Shown here: piece after piece, positions 1 to 6,610 of the stretch | Layout of the letters: each line of letters starts with the position of its first letter | Position numbering within the stretch: the first letter of the stretch is position 1 | NCBI GenBank assembly: GCA_027008665.1 | Contig: JALVEA010000118.1 | Span: 1 to 13,605 of the forward strand | DNA length: 13,605 nt | Reading direction: 5' to 3' | Origin: Thiotrichaceae bacterium | Lineage (GTDB): Bacteria > Pseudomonadota > Gammaproteobacteria > Thiotrichales > Thiotrichaceae | Translations under genes and position numbers: made by a program | Notes under the pieces: generated by a model | What the model was told of the DNA's origin: nothing | The model's database searches: none | The model's input: the letters and a program-made list of their open reading frames with translations, nothing else

Positions 1-6
1 CTTATT

Positions 7-11
7 CTCCT
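7..11 (-). promoter_or_regulatory. Shine-Dalgarno of the gene after trpE
   Basis: Read on the minus strand, the few bases after the trpE stop codon contain AGGAG, a strong Shine-Dalgarno, with the window edge about 6 bases further on. A start codon should therefore lie at or just beyond the left edge. By the usual gammaproteobacterial order the gene is probably trpG, the glutamine amidotransferase partner of TrpE. That identity is inference, because no coding sequence is visible. Confidence 0.6.
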
Positions 12-19
12 ATAAACGA

Positions 20-1501
20 TTATTTATGCACACCATCAAGACCTGCAATAGCTTGTTCAACAGCTTTAAAAACTGCACGGGCTTTATTCATGGTTTCCTT
101 CCATTCCAGTTCAGGAACAGAGTCATAAACAATACCTGCACCTGCTTGAATATTAAGAATATTATCTTTAATAACAGCAGTACGGATGGCAATAGCTGTA
201 TCCATATTACCATTCCAACCTAAATAACCCACTGCACCTGAATAGATTCCTCGTTTAACAGGTTCTAATTCATCAATAATTTCCATTGCGCGTATTTTAG
301 CAGCACCACTGACCGTCCCTGCGGGGAAAGTTGCTCGTAAAACATCAATCGCTGTCATATAAGGCAAAATTTCACCAACAACATTAGAAACAATATGCAT
401 AACATGCGAATAACGTTCAACAAACATTTTCTCCGTCAGTCTAACCGTACCCATTTTACTCACACGCCCTACATCATTGCGCCCAAGATCAATGAGCATT
501 AAATGCTCTGCTAATTCTTTTGGATCATTTAATAACTCTTCCTCCATTGCCTTATCATGTGCTTCATCACGACCGCGTTGTCGCGTACCTGCAATAGGAC
601 GCACGGTAACTTCATCCCCTTCTAAACGTGCTAATATTTCTGGAGAAGAACCAACGATTTGATACTCATCCAAATTAAGAAAATACATATAGGGGGAAGG
701 ATTAAGAGAACGCAAAGCACGGTATAAATCAATAGGGGGGGCTTTAAACGGTATACTAAGACGTTGCGACAACACCACCTGCATAATATCCCCTGCGACA
801 ATATAATCTTTCGCCTTTTTAACCGCCTCTTTATAACCTTGTTCACTGAAACCTGAAATAAAATCTGTTTCATGAATGGTTTGTGATATTTTTGCCGCTT
901 GATACCCACGAATCGGTTCGCGCAAAGTACGCTCTAAATAATCCAAACGTTTTTTAGCCTGTTCATATCCATTCGCTTTTGCATGAACGATCAAAAACAG
1001 TTTGCCTTTAAGATTATCAAAGACAACCACTTCCTCCGATAGCATCAGTAAAATATCAGCGGTATTAATTGGGTCTTTTTTAATTGGTCTTTGGGCAAGC
1101 TTTGGCTCAATATAACGAATAATCTCATAGCCAAAATAACCGACTAATCCACCTGTGAAAAGTGGCATTCCTTCTATTTCAGGTACACTAATTTTCTGCT
1201 GATAATCTTCTATCCATGCCAAAGGATCAGCAACGGTTTCAGAACTGATCACCTGATAGTTGTTAATTACCTCAACCTGTTGACCACTGACACGAATAAT
1301 AGTTTGAGCAGGTAAACCAATAATCGAATAACGCCCCCATTTTTCACCGCCTTGAATGGATTCAAATAAATAACTATAAGGGCCATTGGCTAATTTCAGA
1401 TAAGTACTAAGAGGGGTATCAAGGTCGGCTAATACTTCTCGCATTAAAGGGACGCGATCAAAACCTCGATTTAAATAATCTTCAAATGCTTCTTTATTCA
1501 T
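20..1501 (-). CDS. trpE: Anthranilate synthase component I
   Basis: TrpE makes anthranilate from chorismate, the first committed step of tryptophan synthesis, using ammonia supplied by TrpG; it is cytoplasmic. The protein has 493 residues, normal for the family. The N-terminal domain carries LFES (about 45-48), the position of the LLES-type motif that binds feedback-inhibiting tryptophan. The C-terminal chorismate-binding domain (about 215-485) shows SSPE (285-288), PIAGTRQRG (302-310), HVMH (367-370), TFPAGTVSGA (391-400), DELEP (410-414) and GAGIVYDS (454-461). The stretch after SGA reads AKIRA, where many homologues have PK. The ATG at 1501 has AGG about 9-10 bases upstream. That AGG lies inside an inverted repeat shared with an upstream leader peptide, so expression is probably controlled by tryptophan supply (see 1573-1626 and 1510-1616). 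The identification is firm. Confidence 0.97.
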   Translation of the reverse strand: MNKEAFEDYLNRGFDRVPLMREVLADLDTPLSTYLKLANGPYSYLFESIQGGEKWGRYSIIGLPAQTIIRVSGQQVEVINNYQVISSETVADPLAWIEDYQQKISVPEIEGMPLFTGGLVGYFGYEIIRYIEPKLAQRPIKKDPINTADILLMLSEEVVVFDNLKGKLFLIVHAKANGYEQAKKRLDYLERTLREPIRGYQAAKISQTIHETDFISGFSEQGYKEAVKKAKDYIVAGDIMQVVLSQRLSIPFKAPPIDLYRALRSLNPSPYMYFLNLDEYQIVGSSPEILARLEGDEVTVRPIAGTRQRGRDEAHDKAMEEELLNDPKELAEHLMLIDLGRNDVGRVSKMGTVRLTEKMFVERYSHVMHIVSNVVGEILPYMTAIDVLRATFPAGTVSGAAKIRAMEIIDELEPVKRGIYSGAVGYLGWNGNMDTAIAIRTAVIKDNILNIQAGAGIVYDSVPELEWKETMNKARAVFKAVEQAIAGLDGVHK

Positions 1502-1509
1502 AAGAACAA

Positions 1510-1616
1510 ACCTGTATAAAAATGTGGAGTCTAAAATTATCTAGACAAAAAGTAAGTAAAAGAAGGGATTGTTTAGCTACACCATCGCCAACTTTGTTTA
1601 TTATTTTTATACAGGT
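1510..1616 (-). promoter_or_regulatory. trpE leader with sequestered ribosome binding site
   Basis: A perfect 14-bp inverted repeat joins 1603-1616 to 1510-1523, with 79 bases between the arms. On the transcript the upstream arm (ACCTGTATAAAAAT) lies inside codons 4-8 of the leader peptide. The downstream arm ends 8 bases before the trpE ATG and contains the ACAGG that serves as the Shine-Dalgarno. Pairing would hide this site. Between the arms lies a smaller hairpin at 1529-1546 (7 pairs including one G-U, loop TAAT) followed 6 bases later by five T residues, a weak terminator candidate. The arrangement suggests tryptophan-dependent attenuation at translation, transcription or both. The repeat is directly visible; the mechanism is inference. 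Confidence 0.6.
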
Positions 1617-1626
1617 ATTTTTTCAT
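1573..1626 (-). CDS. trpL: trp leader peptide (17 aa)
   Basis: A short minus-strand frame starts with ATG at 1626 and ends with TAA at 1573, encoding MKKYLYKNNKQSWRWCS. Two Trp codons lie close together (codons 13 and 15, at 1588-1590 and 1582-1584), separated by Arg and four codons from the end. This is the signature of trp leader peptides, in which a ribosome stalls at Trp codons when charged tRNA-Trp is scarce. A weak Shine-Dalgarno (AGAG) sits 9 bases upstream of the ATG. It lies 71 bases upstream of trpE on the same strand. Two Trp codons in 17, directly before trpE, would be unlikely by chance. It resembles enterobacterial TrpL in size and design, not in detailed sequence. Confidence 0.8.
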   Translation of the reverse strand: MKKYLYKNNKQSWRWCS

Positions 1627-1660
1627 TAAAATTTTCTCTATTACATCCGATTGATTGTTG

Positions 1661-1820
1661 AGGAAGTTTCAAGTAATGATTATCCCCATATTGCGCTGAT
1701 TTTTTGTTTCTGATTGGAGTATCTCAAGAGACGCATAGTTGTTCTACGCAACGATTGAGATGATTCAAACAGGGACAAAAGGGTAAGTAAGATTGGTATA
1801 ATCATTGCTTGGAACTTCCT
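1661..1820 (+). mobile_element. 160-bp inverted-repeat element, copy 1 (MITE-like)
   Basis: This non-coding segment is repeated at 7695-7854 with the same length, the same orientation and 143 of 160 identical positions by eye, with no gaps. Its ends form an inverted repeat of about 29 bp (AGGAAGTT at one end, AACTTCCT at the other). The interior also folds: element positions 42-52 pair with 110-120, 61-67 with 95-101, and 78-82 with 88-92, so almost the whole element forms one long hairpin. It fits a miniature inverted-repeat transposable element moved by a transposase encoded elsewhere. It starts 8 bp past the gph stop codon and ends 34 bp before the trp leader peptide. No clear target-site duplication is seen. 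I do not recognise the family by name. Confidence 0.8.
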
Positions 1821-1828
1821 AAGGTAGC

Positions 1829-2503
1829 TTATTTTAATATGCCTTGCAATTCTATCATTGAGTCTATCACAGCATCAGGATGATAGTTACGAATATCCTC
1901 ACCATGATTGTAGCCATAAGACATACAGATAATATCAAAACCTGCAGCACGTGCGGCTTTCACATCAGAGCGAGAATCCCCTAGCATCAAAGAATCTTCA
2001 GCTTTAACGCCTAATTCCTTTGCACCGTGTAAAAGTGGTAAAGGATCAGGCTTTTTCTTCTCCAAGGTATCGCCACTAATAATAATTTCGAATTCATCAA
2101 TAATACCTAAATCTCTTAAAATAGGTAAGGTAAAACGCTCGTCTTTATTAGTAATACACCCCACTTTAAGATCCAATGATTTGAGATAGGCTAGACCTTC
2201 TTTAACACCCTCATAAAGCCCACTACGCTTGGCATTATTATCTGCATACAATGCATTGAAAATAGGCATACCTTTTTCAAATAAAGCCGTATCATGTTCA
2301 GCATTGAGATCATTTGCAATCGCACGTTCCATTAAACGCACCACGCCGTTACCAACCCATTGACGTACAGCAGGTTCGCCACGAACAGGCAGACCAATTT
2401 CTTTCATGGTTTCATCTACACACCATGCAAGATCGGGAACGGAATCAACTAAGGTGCCATCGACATCAATCATAACCAGTTTAGGAGTAAATATTTGACT
2501 CAT
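1829..2503 (-). CDS. gph: Phosphoglycolate phosphatase (HAD family)
   Basis: Gph removes phosphate from 2-phosphoglycolate, a toxic by-product of DNA repair and of Rubisco oxygenation where Rubisco is present. The 224-residue length is normal. HAD motifs are in order: DVDGTLVDS with nucleophile Asp13 and Asp15, Thr118 in CITNK, Lys151 in KPDP, and GDSRSD (175-180) carrying the metal-binding acid. The helical cap between motifs I and II is typical of this subfamily. The ATG shares a base with the rpe stop codon (TAATG), so translation is probably coupled to rpe. The rpe-gph-trpE order is common in gammaproteobacteria and supports the name. Other HAD phosphatases look similar, so substrate rests mainly on synteny. 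Confidence 0.9.
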   Translation of the reverse strand: MSQIFTPKLVMIDVDGTLVDSVPDLAWCVDETMKEIGLPVRGEPAVRQWVGNGVVRLMERAIANDLNAEHDTALFEKGMPIFNALYADNNAKRSGLYEGVKEGLAYLKSLDLKVGCITNKDERFTLPILRDLGIIDEFEIIISGDTLEKKKPDPLPLLHGAKELGVKAEDSLMLGDSRSDVKAARAAGFDIICMSYGYNHGEDIRNYHPDAVIDSMIELQGILK

Positions 2504-3201
2504 TAAACTTTCGCCGCTGCTAGTTCTTGACGGAATTGAGCAATAATAGTCTCATAATCATTCGCATCCTCTGTATTTCTTGCTCCAAAGATAGCAGAAC
2601 CTGCAACAAACATATCTGCACCTGCTTCTTTAATTTCGCGGATATTATTAGCCTTTACACCACCATCTACTTCAAGACGTATATCATAGCCAGAATCATC
2701 AATTAGTTTACGCACTTGCCTGAGTTTATCCAGTGTTGAAGGGATAAAGCTTTGGCCTCCAAAACCAGGATTCACCGACATCAACATAATTAAGTCAACC
2801 TTATCCATCACATATTCTAAAGAATCAAGTGGTGTTGCTGGATTAAAAACTAAACCAGACTTACAACCACACTCACGTACTAGTTGTAAAGAACGATCAA
2901 TATGTATTGTTGCATCAGGATGGAAAGTAATATAACTTGCTCCCGCATCAGCAAAATCGGGAATAATACGATCAACAGGCTCAACCATAAGATGCACGTC
3001 AATCTCAGCTGTCACACCGTGCTTTCGAAGCGCCTCACACACTAATGGTCCAATGGTTAAGTTCGGAACATAATGATTATCCATTACATCAAAATGTACC
3101 ACATCAGCGCCTGATTTTAATACATTATCCACCTCCTCACCTAAACGTGCGAAGTCAGCGGAAAGAATTGAGGGAGAAATAAAATCTGTTTGTCTAGCCA
3201 T
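2503..3201 (-). CDS. rpe: Ribulose-phosphate 3-epimerase
   Basis: Rpe interconverts ribulose 5-phosphate and xylulose 5-phosphate in the pentose phosphate pathway; it is a cytoplasmic metal-dependent TIM barrel. From the ATG at 3201 it has 232 residues, close to the usual size. Visible motifs are SPSILSADF near the N-terminus, VHFDVMDNHYVPN with metal-binding His and Asp, DVHLMVEP, NPGFGGQSF, LEVDGG with the second catalytic Asp, and AGSAIFGA for phosphate binding. The frame stays open to an earlier ATG at 3264, which would add 21 residues unlike the family. The ATG at 3201 is preferred because AGGG lies 9 bases upstream and the homologous fold begins there; the earlier ATG has no clear Shine-Dalgarno. 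It heads the rpe-gph pair. Confidence 0.94.
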   Translation of the reverse strand: MARQTDFISPSILSADFARLGEEVDNVLKSGADVVHFDVMDNHYVPNLTIGPLVCEALRKHGVTAEIDVHLMVEPVDRIIPDFADAGASYITFHPDATIHIDRSLQLVRECGCKSGLVFNPATPLDSLEYVMDKVDLIMLMSVNPGFGGQSFIPSTLDKLRQVRKLIDDSGYDIRLEVDGGVKANNIREIKEAGADMFVAGSAIFGARNTEDANDYETIIAQFRQELAAAKV

Positions 3202-3401
3202 ATTTAGCGACCCTAAGTCATCTGGAAAACTAGGGACTTTACATGAAAAATTGAGAATTTTCATCCAAATCTATTGCTATTAATAATGAGAGGAGTCTTT
3301 AACCATCATACATACTTAGCAACAAGATATTTTACCTCTTAGACCTTAACCTAAACTGTGATATTTTCACTATTTTTATTGATTTTTTTAGGCTTCTAAT
3401 A

Positions 3402-6266
3402 TCAAAATAACTGTTCGGGTATTTCCACCTGCTCTCTTTGTCTAGCTCGTGGTCTTTGCACTGGTTGCCTTCTGACAGGTCTTTGAATTTGTCTTGGTCG
3501 CTCTCTTTGCGTTGCTTGTCTTTTACTAGATCGCTGAGTCTGCCTTGACCTTAACCGTTCTCGTTGTGCGGGTTGTCTTCTGATAACTCTTCGAGTCTGT
3601 CTTGGTCTTAGCCATGCTCTTTTTTTCGAAGTGTTTTTTTTGTTTTTATGCTGTTTTTTCTTAAGCTTTAAACGTTGTCTTTGTGCTATTTTTCTTTTTT
3701 GCAAGCGTTGTTGCCATTTTTTCGTTTGCTTCAGACTTGCTTTTCTAATAGTTTGAGAATGTGAATGTCTTTTTTGTTGTGATTTTGGCTTAATCGCAAA
3801 ATCTTTTTGTAGAGCAAGTTTTATTACTTCATTCTGGTTTTGATTCTGACCTTTTTCCCTATTAACCACTCTCATATAATTATAATGTTTTGTATAGCTG
3901 GGAATTTGTTCTGCGACTAAACTCTCTATAATTGTCTTTGAGGTTGCAAAAGTAGGTCTTGATCCTGTTCTTGCATCTAATTTTATATCAATCAATCCTT
4001 CTGGACGTGGAAATTGAGCCACTTTGATATCTTTTAATGCAACTTTCATAAAATCAATCCACACAGGTAAGGCGGCACGGGTTGAAGTTTCACGTTTTCC
4101 TAAAGGAGAAACCTGATCAAAGCCAACCCAAACAGTCGTCACTTTTTTAGGAGTAAAGCCACAAAACCAAGCGTCTTTTTGATCATTGGTTGTTCCTGTT
4201 TTTCCTGCAATATCGCTACGTTTTAATATTCGTCCTGCACGGGCGGCTGTACCCACTTTAGCAACGCTCTGTAACATGCTAGTGATTTGATAATTAACAT
4301 GCGGTTTCATAATCCGCTTTGCATAGATCGGTTGTTCTGAAGCTATTTTTTGATTATTTAAACGCGCTTCTGCTAATTTTTGCCTCTCTTTTTCTTTTTC
4401 AGTCAATGCAAGGTTTTGACAAGAGGGACAGGCAATTTTAGGCTTCGCTTTAAACAGTAATTGATGATCTTTATCTTCAATTTTACGAATAAAATAATTA
4501 TCAATTTTATAACCACCATTAGAAAAAGTTGCATAAGCCGTTGCCATTTCTAAAGGTGTGACAGACCCTGTACCAAGAGCAATGGTTAAGTTATGGGGTA
4601 AATTTTCTTTTTTAAATCCAAATTTACTCGCATAGTCAATCGCATAACTCACGCCAATTTTTTGCAATAGATGAATAGAGACCAGATTCTTTGATTTAGC
4701 TAATGCAACACGCAATCGAGTTAAACCACCAAATTTATGTCCAAAATTTTGTGGATTCCAAGAGCTTCCTTTTAATTTAAACGGTGCATCATTAACAATG
4801 CTCGCTGGAGAAGAGCCTTTTGCAAGTGCAGCACTATAAATAAAGGGTTTAAAACTAGAACCCGGTTGACGCTTTGCCTGTACCGCACGATTAAATTTAC
4901 TGTAAGAAAAATCAAAACCACCTACAATCGCACGAATTGCACCGTCTTGAGGATCAAGAGACACCAAAGCACCTGTTACTCGTGGAATTTGAGTTAGTTG
5001 CCATTTCCCTTTACTATTTTTTTGTACTCTAATAATCTCCCCTTTTTTTAATACATCACTAACCTCGCGTATTTTTTTCCCACGTCTATTTTCATTAATA
5101 TAGCGACGCGCCCAATTGACTTGCGATAAGCTAAGCGTAATTGATTCGAGCTGTTGCTTAATTCGGATAATCGCACGCTTTTTATTGACTTTTAATACCA
5201 GTGCAGGGTAAATATCAGCATAGATTTTATATTCTGACAGCTTATCTATAATGGATTCATCAGTAGTGAGCATAGCTAAATCCACCCGATCCTCTGCCCC
5301 CCGATAGCCGTGTCGGCGCGAGTATTTAAGTAAATTATTGCGTAATGAGACTAATGCTAATGACTGCTCTTTGCTGTCTAATGTGGTATAAATATTAAGA
5401 CCGAGCTTATACGCTTCATCACCATAGCGTTTCATTGCCTCTGCTCTGACCATTTCTGCTAGATAGGGAGCATAGGTTTCCGTTTCAGTGCCATGAATTT
5501 TAGCAGAAATCTCCTCATTGATTGCTTGAGTATATTGATTTTCATTAATATAGCGTTGCTCCAACATTTTTTGCAAAATATAATCACGTCGCTGTTTCGC
5601 ACGTCTAGGATTATTAATGGGATTATATTTCGTCGGAGCTTTAGGCAAACCTGCAATCATAGCGCTTTGTGCTAATGTGAGTTGATTCAGTCTTTTGCCA
5701 TAATAAACCTCAGCGGCTGCCCCAATACCATAAGCATGTTTGCCCAAAAATATCTTATTAAGATACAGTTCTAAAATTTCAGCCTTACTAAAATTATTTT
5801 CAATTTTAATCGCCAAAAACATTTCTTTGATTTTTCGAGTTAAAGTACGTTCCGAAGTTAAGAAATAATTACGCGCAAGTTGCATTGTAATCGTACTTGC
5901 CCCTTGACTTAGTTGTTTATCTTTCACTGCAACCGAAACAGCACGGGCAATGCTACGCAGGTCAACCCCTTTATGTTGATAAAAACGCGCATCTTCAATT
6001 GCAATAAAAGCATTAATCACAGTCGGCGGTATTGCATTAATTTTAACTAGCCGACGACGATATTGCCCAAATTCAGCAATTAATTTATCTTCTCGACTAT
6101 AGATTCTAATAGGTAATTTTAATTGAATTTTTTGCAATTCTTCAATAGCGGGTAATTGTGGAGTGTAATAGAGATAAGCTCCCGAAATGACCATAATAGC
6201 CATGGAAGAAAGAATAACCAACGGTATGACTACCTGTTGGAATAATTTAAGAAAAAAATGTAACAT
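3402..6266 (-). CDS. mrcA: Penicillin-binding protein 1A with long basic tail
   Basis: PBP1A is a bifunctional class A enzyme that polymerises lipid II into glycan strands and cross-links the peptides. It is anchored in the inner membrane by one N-terminal segment (about 10-34) with the rest periplasmic. The glycosyltransferase domain shows EDARFYQHKG (91-100, catalytic Glu91), GASTITMQLARN (122-133), RKIKEMF (144-150) and the ELYLNKIFLG region (166-175). The region at about 320-430 fits the OB-type insert of PBP1A. The transpeptidase has Ser470 in SSFK, SKN (525-527) and KTGT (689-692). At 954 residues it is about 100 longer than E. coli PBP1A. The extra length is a tail (about 803-954) rich in Arg, Gln and Lys with imperfect RQ(T/P)QR-like repeats. 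No strong Shine-Dalgarno precedes the ATG. The symbol ponA is also used. Confidence 0.96.
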   Translation of the reverse strand: MLHFFLKLFQQVVIPLVILSSMAIMVISGAYLYYTPQLPAIEELQKIQLKLPIRIYSREDKLIAEFGQYRRRLVKINAIPPTVINAFIAIEDARFYQHKGVDLRSIARAVSVAVKDKQLSQGASTITMQLARNYFLTSERTLTRKIKEMFLAIKIENNFSKAEILELYLNKIFLGKHAYGIGAAAEVYYGKRLNQLTLAQSAMIAGLPKAPTKYNPINNPRRAKQRRDYILQKMLEQRYINENQYTQAINEEISAKIHGTETETYAPYLAEMVRAEAMKRYGDEAYKLGLNIYTTLDSKEQSLALVSLRNNLLKYSRRHGYRGAEDRVDLAMLTTDESIIDKLSEYKIYADIYPALVLKVNKKRAIIRIKQQLESITLSLSQVNWARRYINENRRGKKIREVSDVLKKGEIIRVQKNSKGKWQLTQIPRVTGALVSLDPQDGAIRAIVGGFDFSYSKFNRAVQAKRQPGSSFKPFIYSAALAKGSSPASIVNDAPFKLKGSSWNPQNFGHKFGGLTRLRVALAKSKNLVSIHLLQKIGVSYAIDYASKFGFKKENLPHNLTIALGTGSVTPLEMATAYATFSNGGYKIDNYFIRKIEDKDHQLLFKAKPKIACPSCQNLALTEKEKERQKLAEARLNNQKIASEQPIYAKRIMKPHVNYQITSMLQSVAKVGTAARAGRILKRSDIAGKTGTTNDQKDAWFCGFTPKKVTTVWVGFDQVSPLGKRETSTRAALPVWIDFMKVALKDIKVAQFPRPEGLIDIKLDARTGSRPTFATSKTIIESLVAEQIPSYTKHYNYMRVVNREKGQNQNQNEVIKLALQKDFAIKPKSQQKRHSHSQTIRKASLKQTKKWQQRLQKRKIAQRQRLKLKKKQHKNKKNTSKKRAWLRPRQTRRVIRRQPAQRERLRSRQTQRSSKRQATQRERPRQIQRPVRRQPVQRPRARQREQVEIPEQLF

Positions 6267-6295
6267 ATCTATTTGATTTTTATTTTGAATAGCAA

Positions 6296-6301
6296 ATTAT
6301 A
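6296..6301 (-). promoter_or_regulatory. Candidate -10 box for PBP1A
   Basis: The minus strand shows a perfect TATAAT about 30 bases before the PBP1A ATG. A start site near 6289 would leave a leader of about 22 bases. The -35 position (TTATGA at 17-bp spacing) is poor. Perfect -10 matches arise easily by chance in DNA this AT-rich, so this is only a candidate. Confidence 0.3.
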
Positions 6302-6386
6302 GTTATAATTTTACCCTATCATAAAAAATACAAATAAACACCATATTTTTGTTTTATTATCAATATAAAGTTTATAAAAATTAAAT

Positions 6387-6420
6387 ATTTGATTTGATTT
6401 GATTTGATTTGATTTGATTC
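6387..6420. repeat. Pentanucleotide tandem repeat (ATTTG)n
   Basis: Six uninterrupted copies of ATTTG are followed by ATTC, 34 bp in all. The array lies in the gap between ygfZ and PBP1A, about 120 bp upstream of the PBP1A start codon and 85 bp upstream of its candidate -10 box. Simple repeats of this kind gain and lose units by slippage. Because it is outside any gene, changes would alter promoter spacing or an upstream binding site, not a reading frame. Confidence 0.9.
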
Positions 6421-6491
6421 GCTACACTAATCAAGCTCCTCGCAATGATATGATATTTTGAAGTAAAGATAACAACGTAAAGTGTAAACCA

Positions 6492-6535
6492 AAAAATACC
6501 CGTTGAAAATGATAACATTTTCAACGGGTATTTTT
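6492..6535 (-). terminator. Rho-independent terminator after ygfZ
   Basis: A perfect 20-bp stem (6492-6511 with 6516-6535) closes on a 4-base loop, and the core TACCCGTTG/CAACGGGTA is its GC-rich part. On the minus strand the stem runs into six T residues, and on the plus strand into five, so it could work in both directions. It lies 46 bp past the ygfZ stop codon and separates ygfZ transcription from PBP1A. Confidence 0.88.
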
Positions 6536-6569
6536 AGAATAGATTGAATTGTATAGATTTTTTCTTTTG

Positions 6570-6610
6570 CTTGATCTTCCTTATTCATCAACAGAATAAG
6601 GAAGATCAAG
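6570..6610. repeat. 17-bp perfect inverted repeat over the ygfZ stop
   Basis: The arms 6570-6586 and 6594-6610 are perfectly complementary with a 7-base loop. On the minus strand the first arm is the coding sequence for the last residues of YgfZ, the loop holds codons near the end, and the second arm contains the TAA. It is followed by A-rich DNA, not a T run, so it is not a standard terminator. It may protect the 3' end of the mRNA, or be a remnant of a small palindromic element. Confidence 0.75.

Noticed and set aside
3202..3264. A 21-residue N-terminal extension of Rpe starting at 3264
   Set aside because: It has no Shine-Dalgarno and is foreign to the family, while the ATG at 3201 has AGGG at good spacing.
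3265..3401. Possible terminator or structured RNA in the gap after PBP1A
   Set aside because: Only short complementary blocks are present (for example TGATATT/AATATCA with a 32-base loop), too weak in this AT-rich DNA to support a terminator or RNA gene.
4414..4430. CPSC motif in PBP1A (residues 613-616) as a possible metal or redox site
   Set aside because: As I recall, a similar Cys pair occurs at this place in other gammaproteobacterial PBP1A proteins including E. coli, so it is probably a normal family feature.
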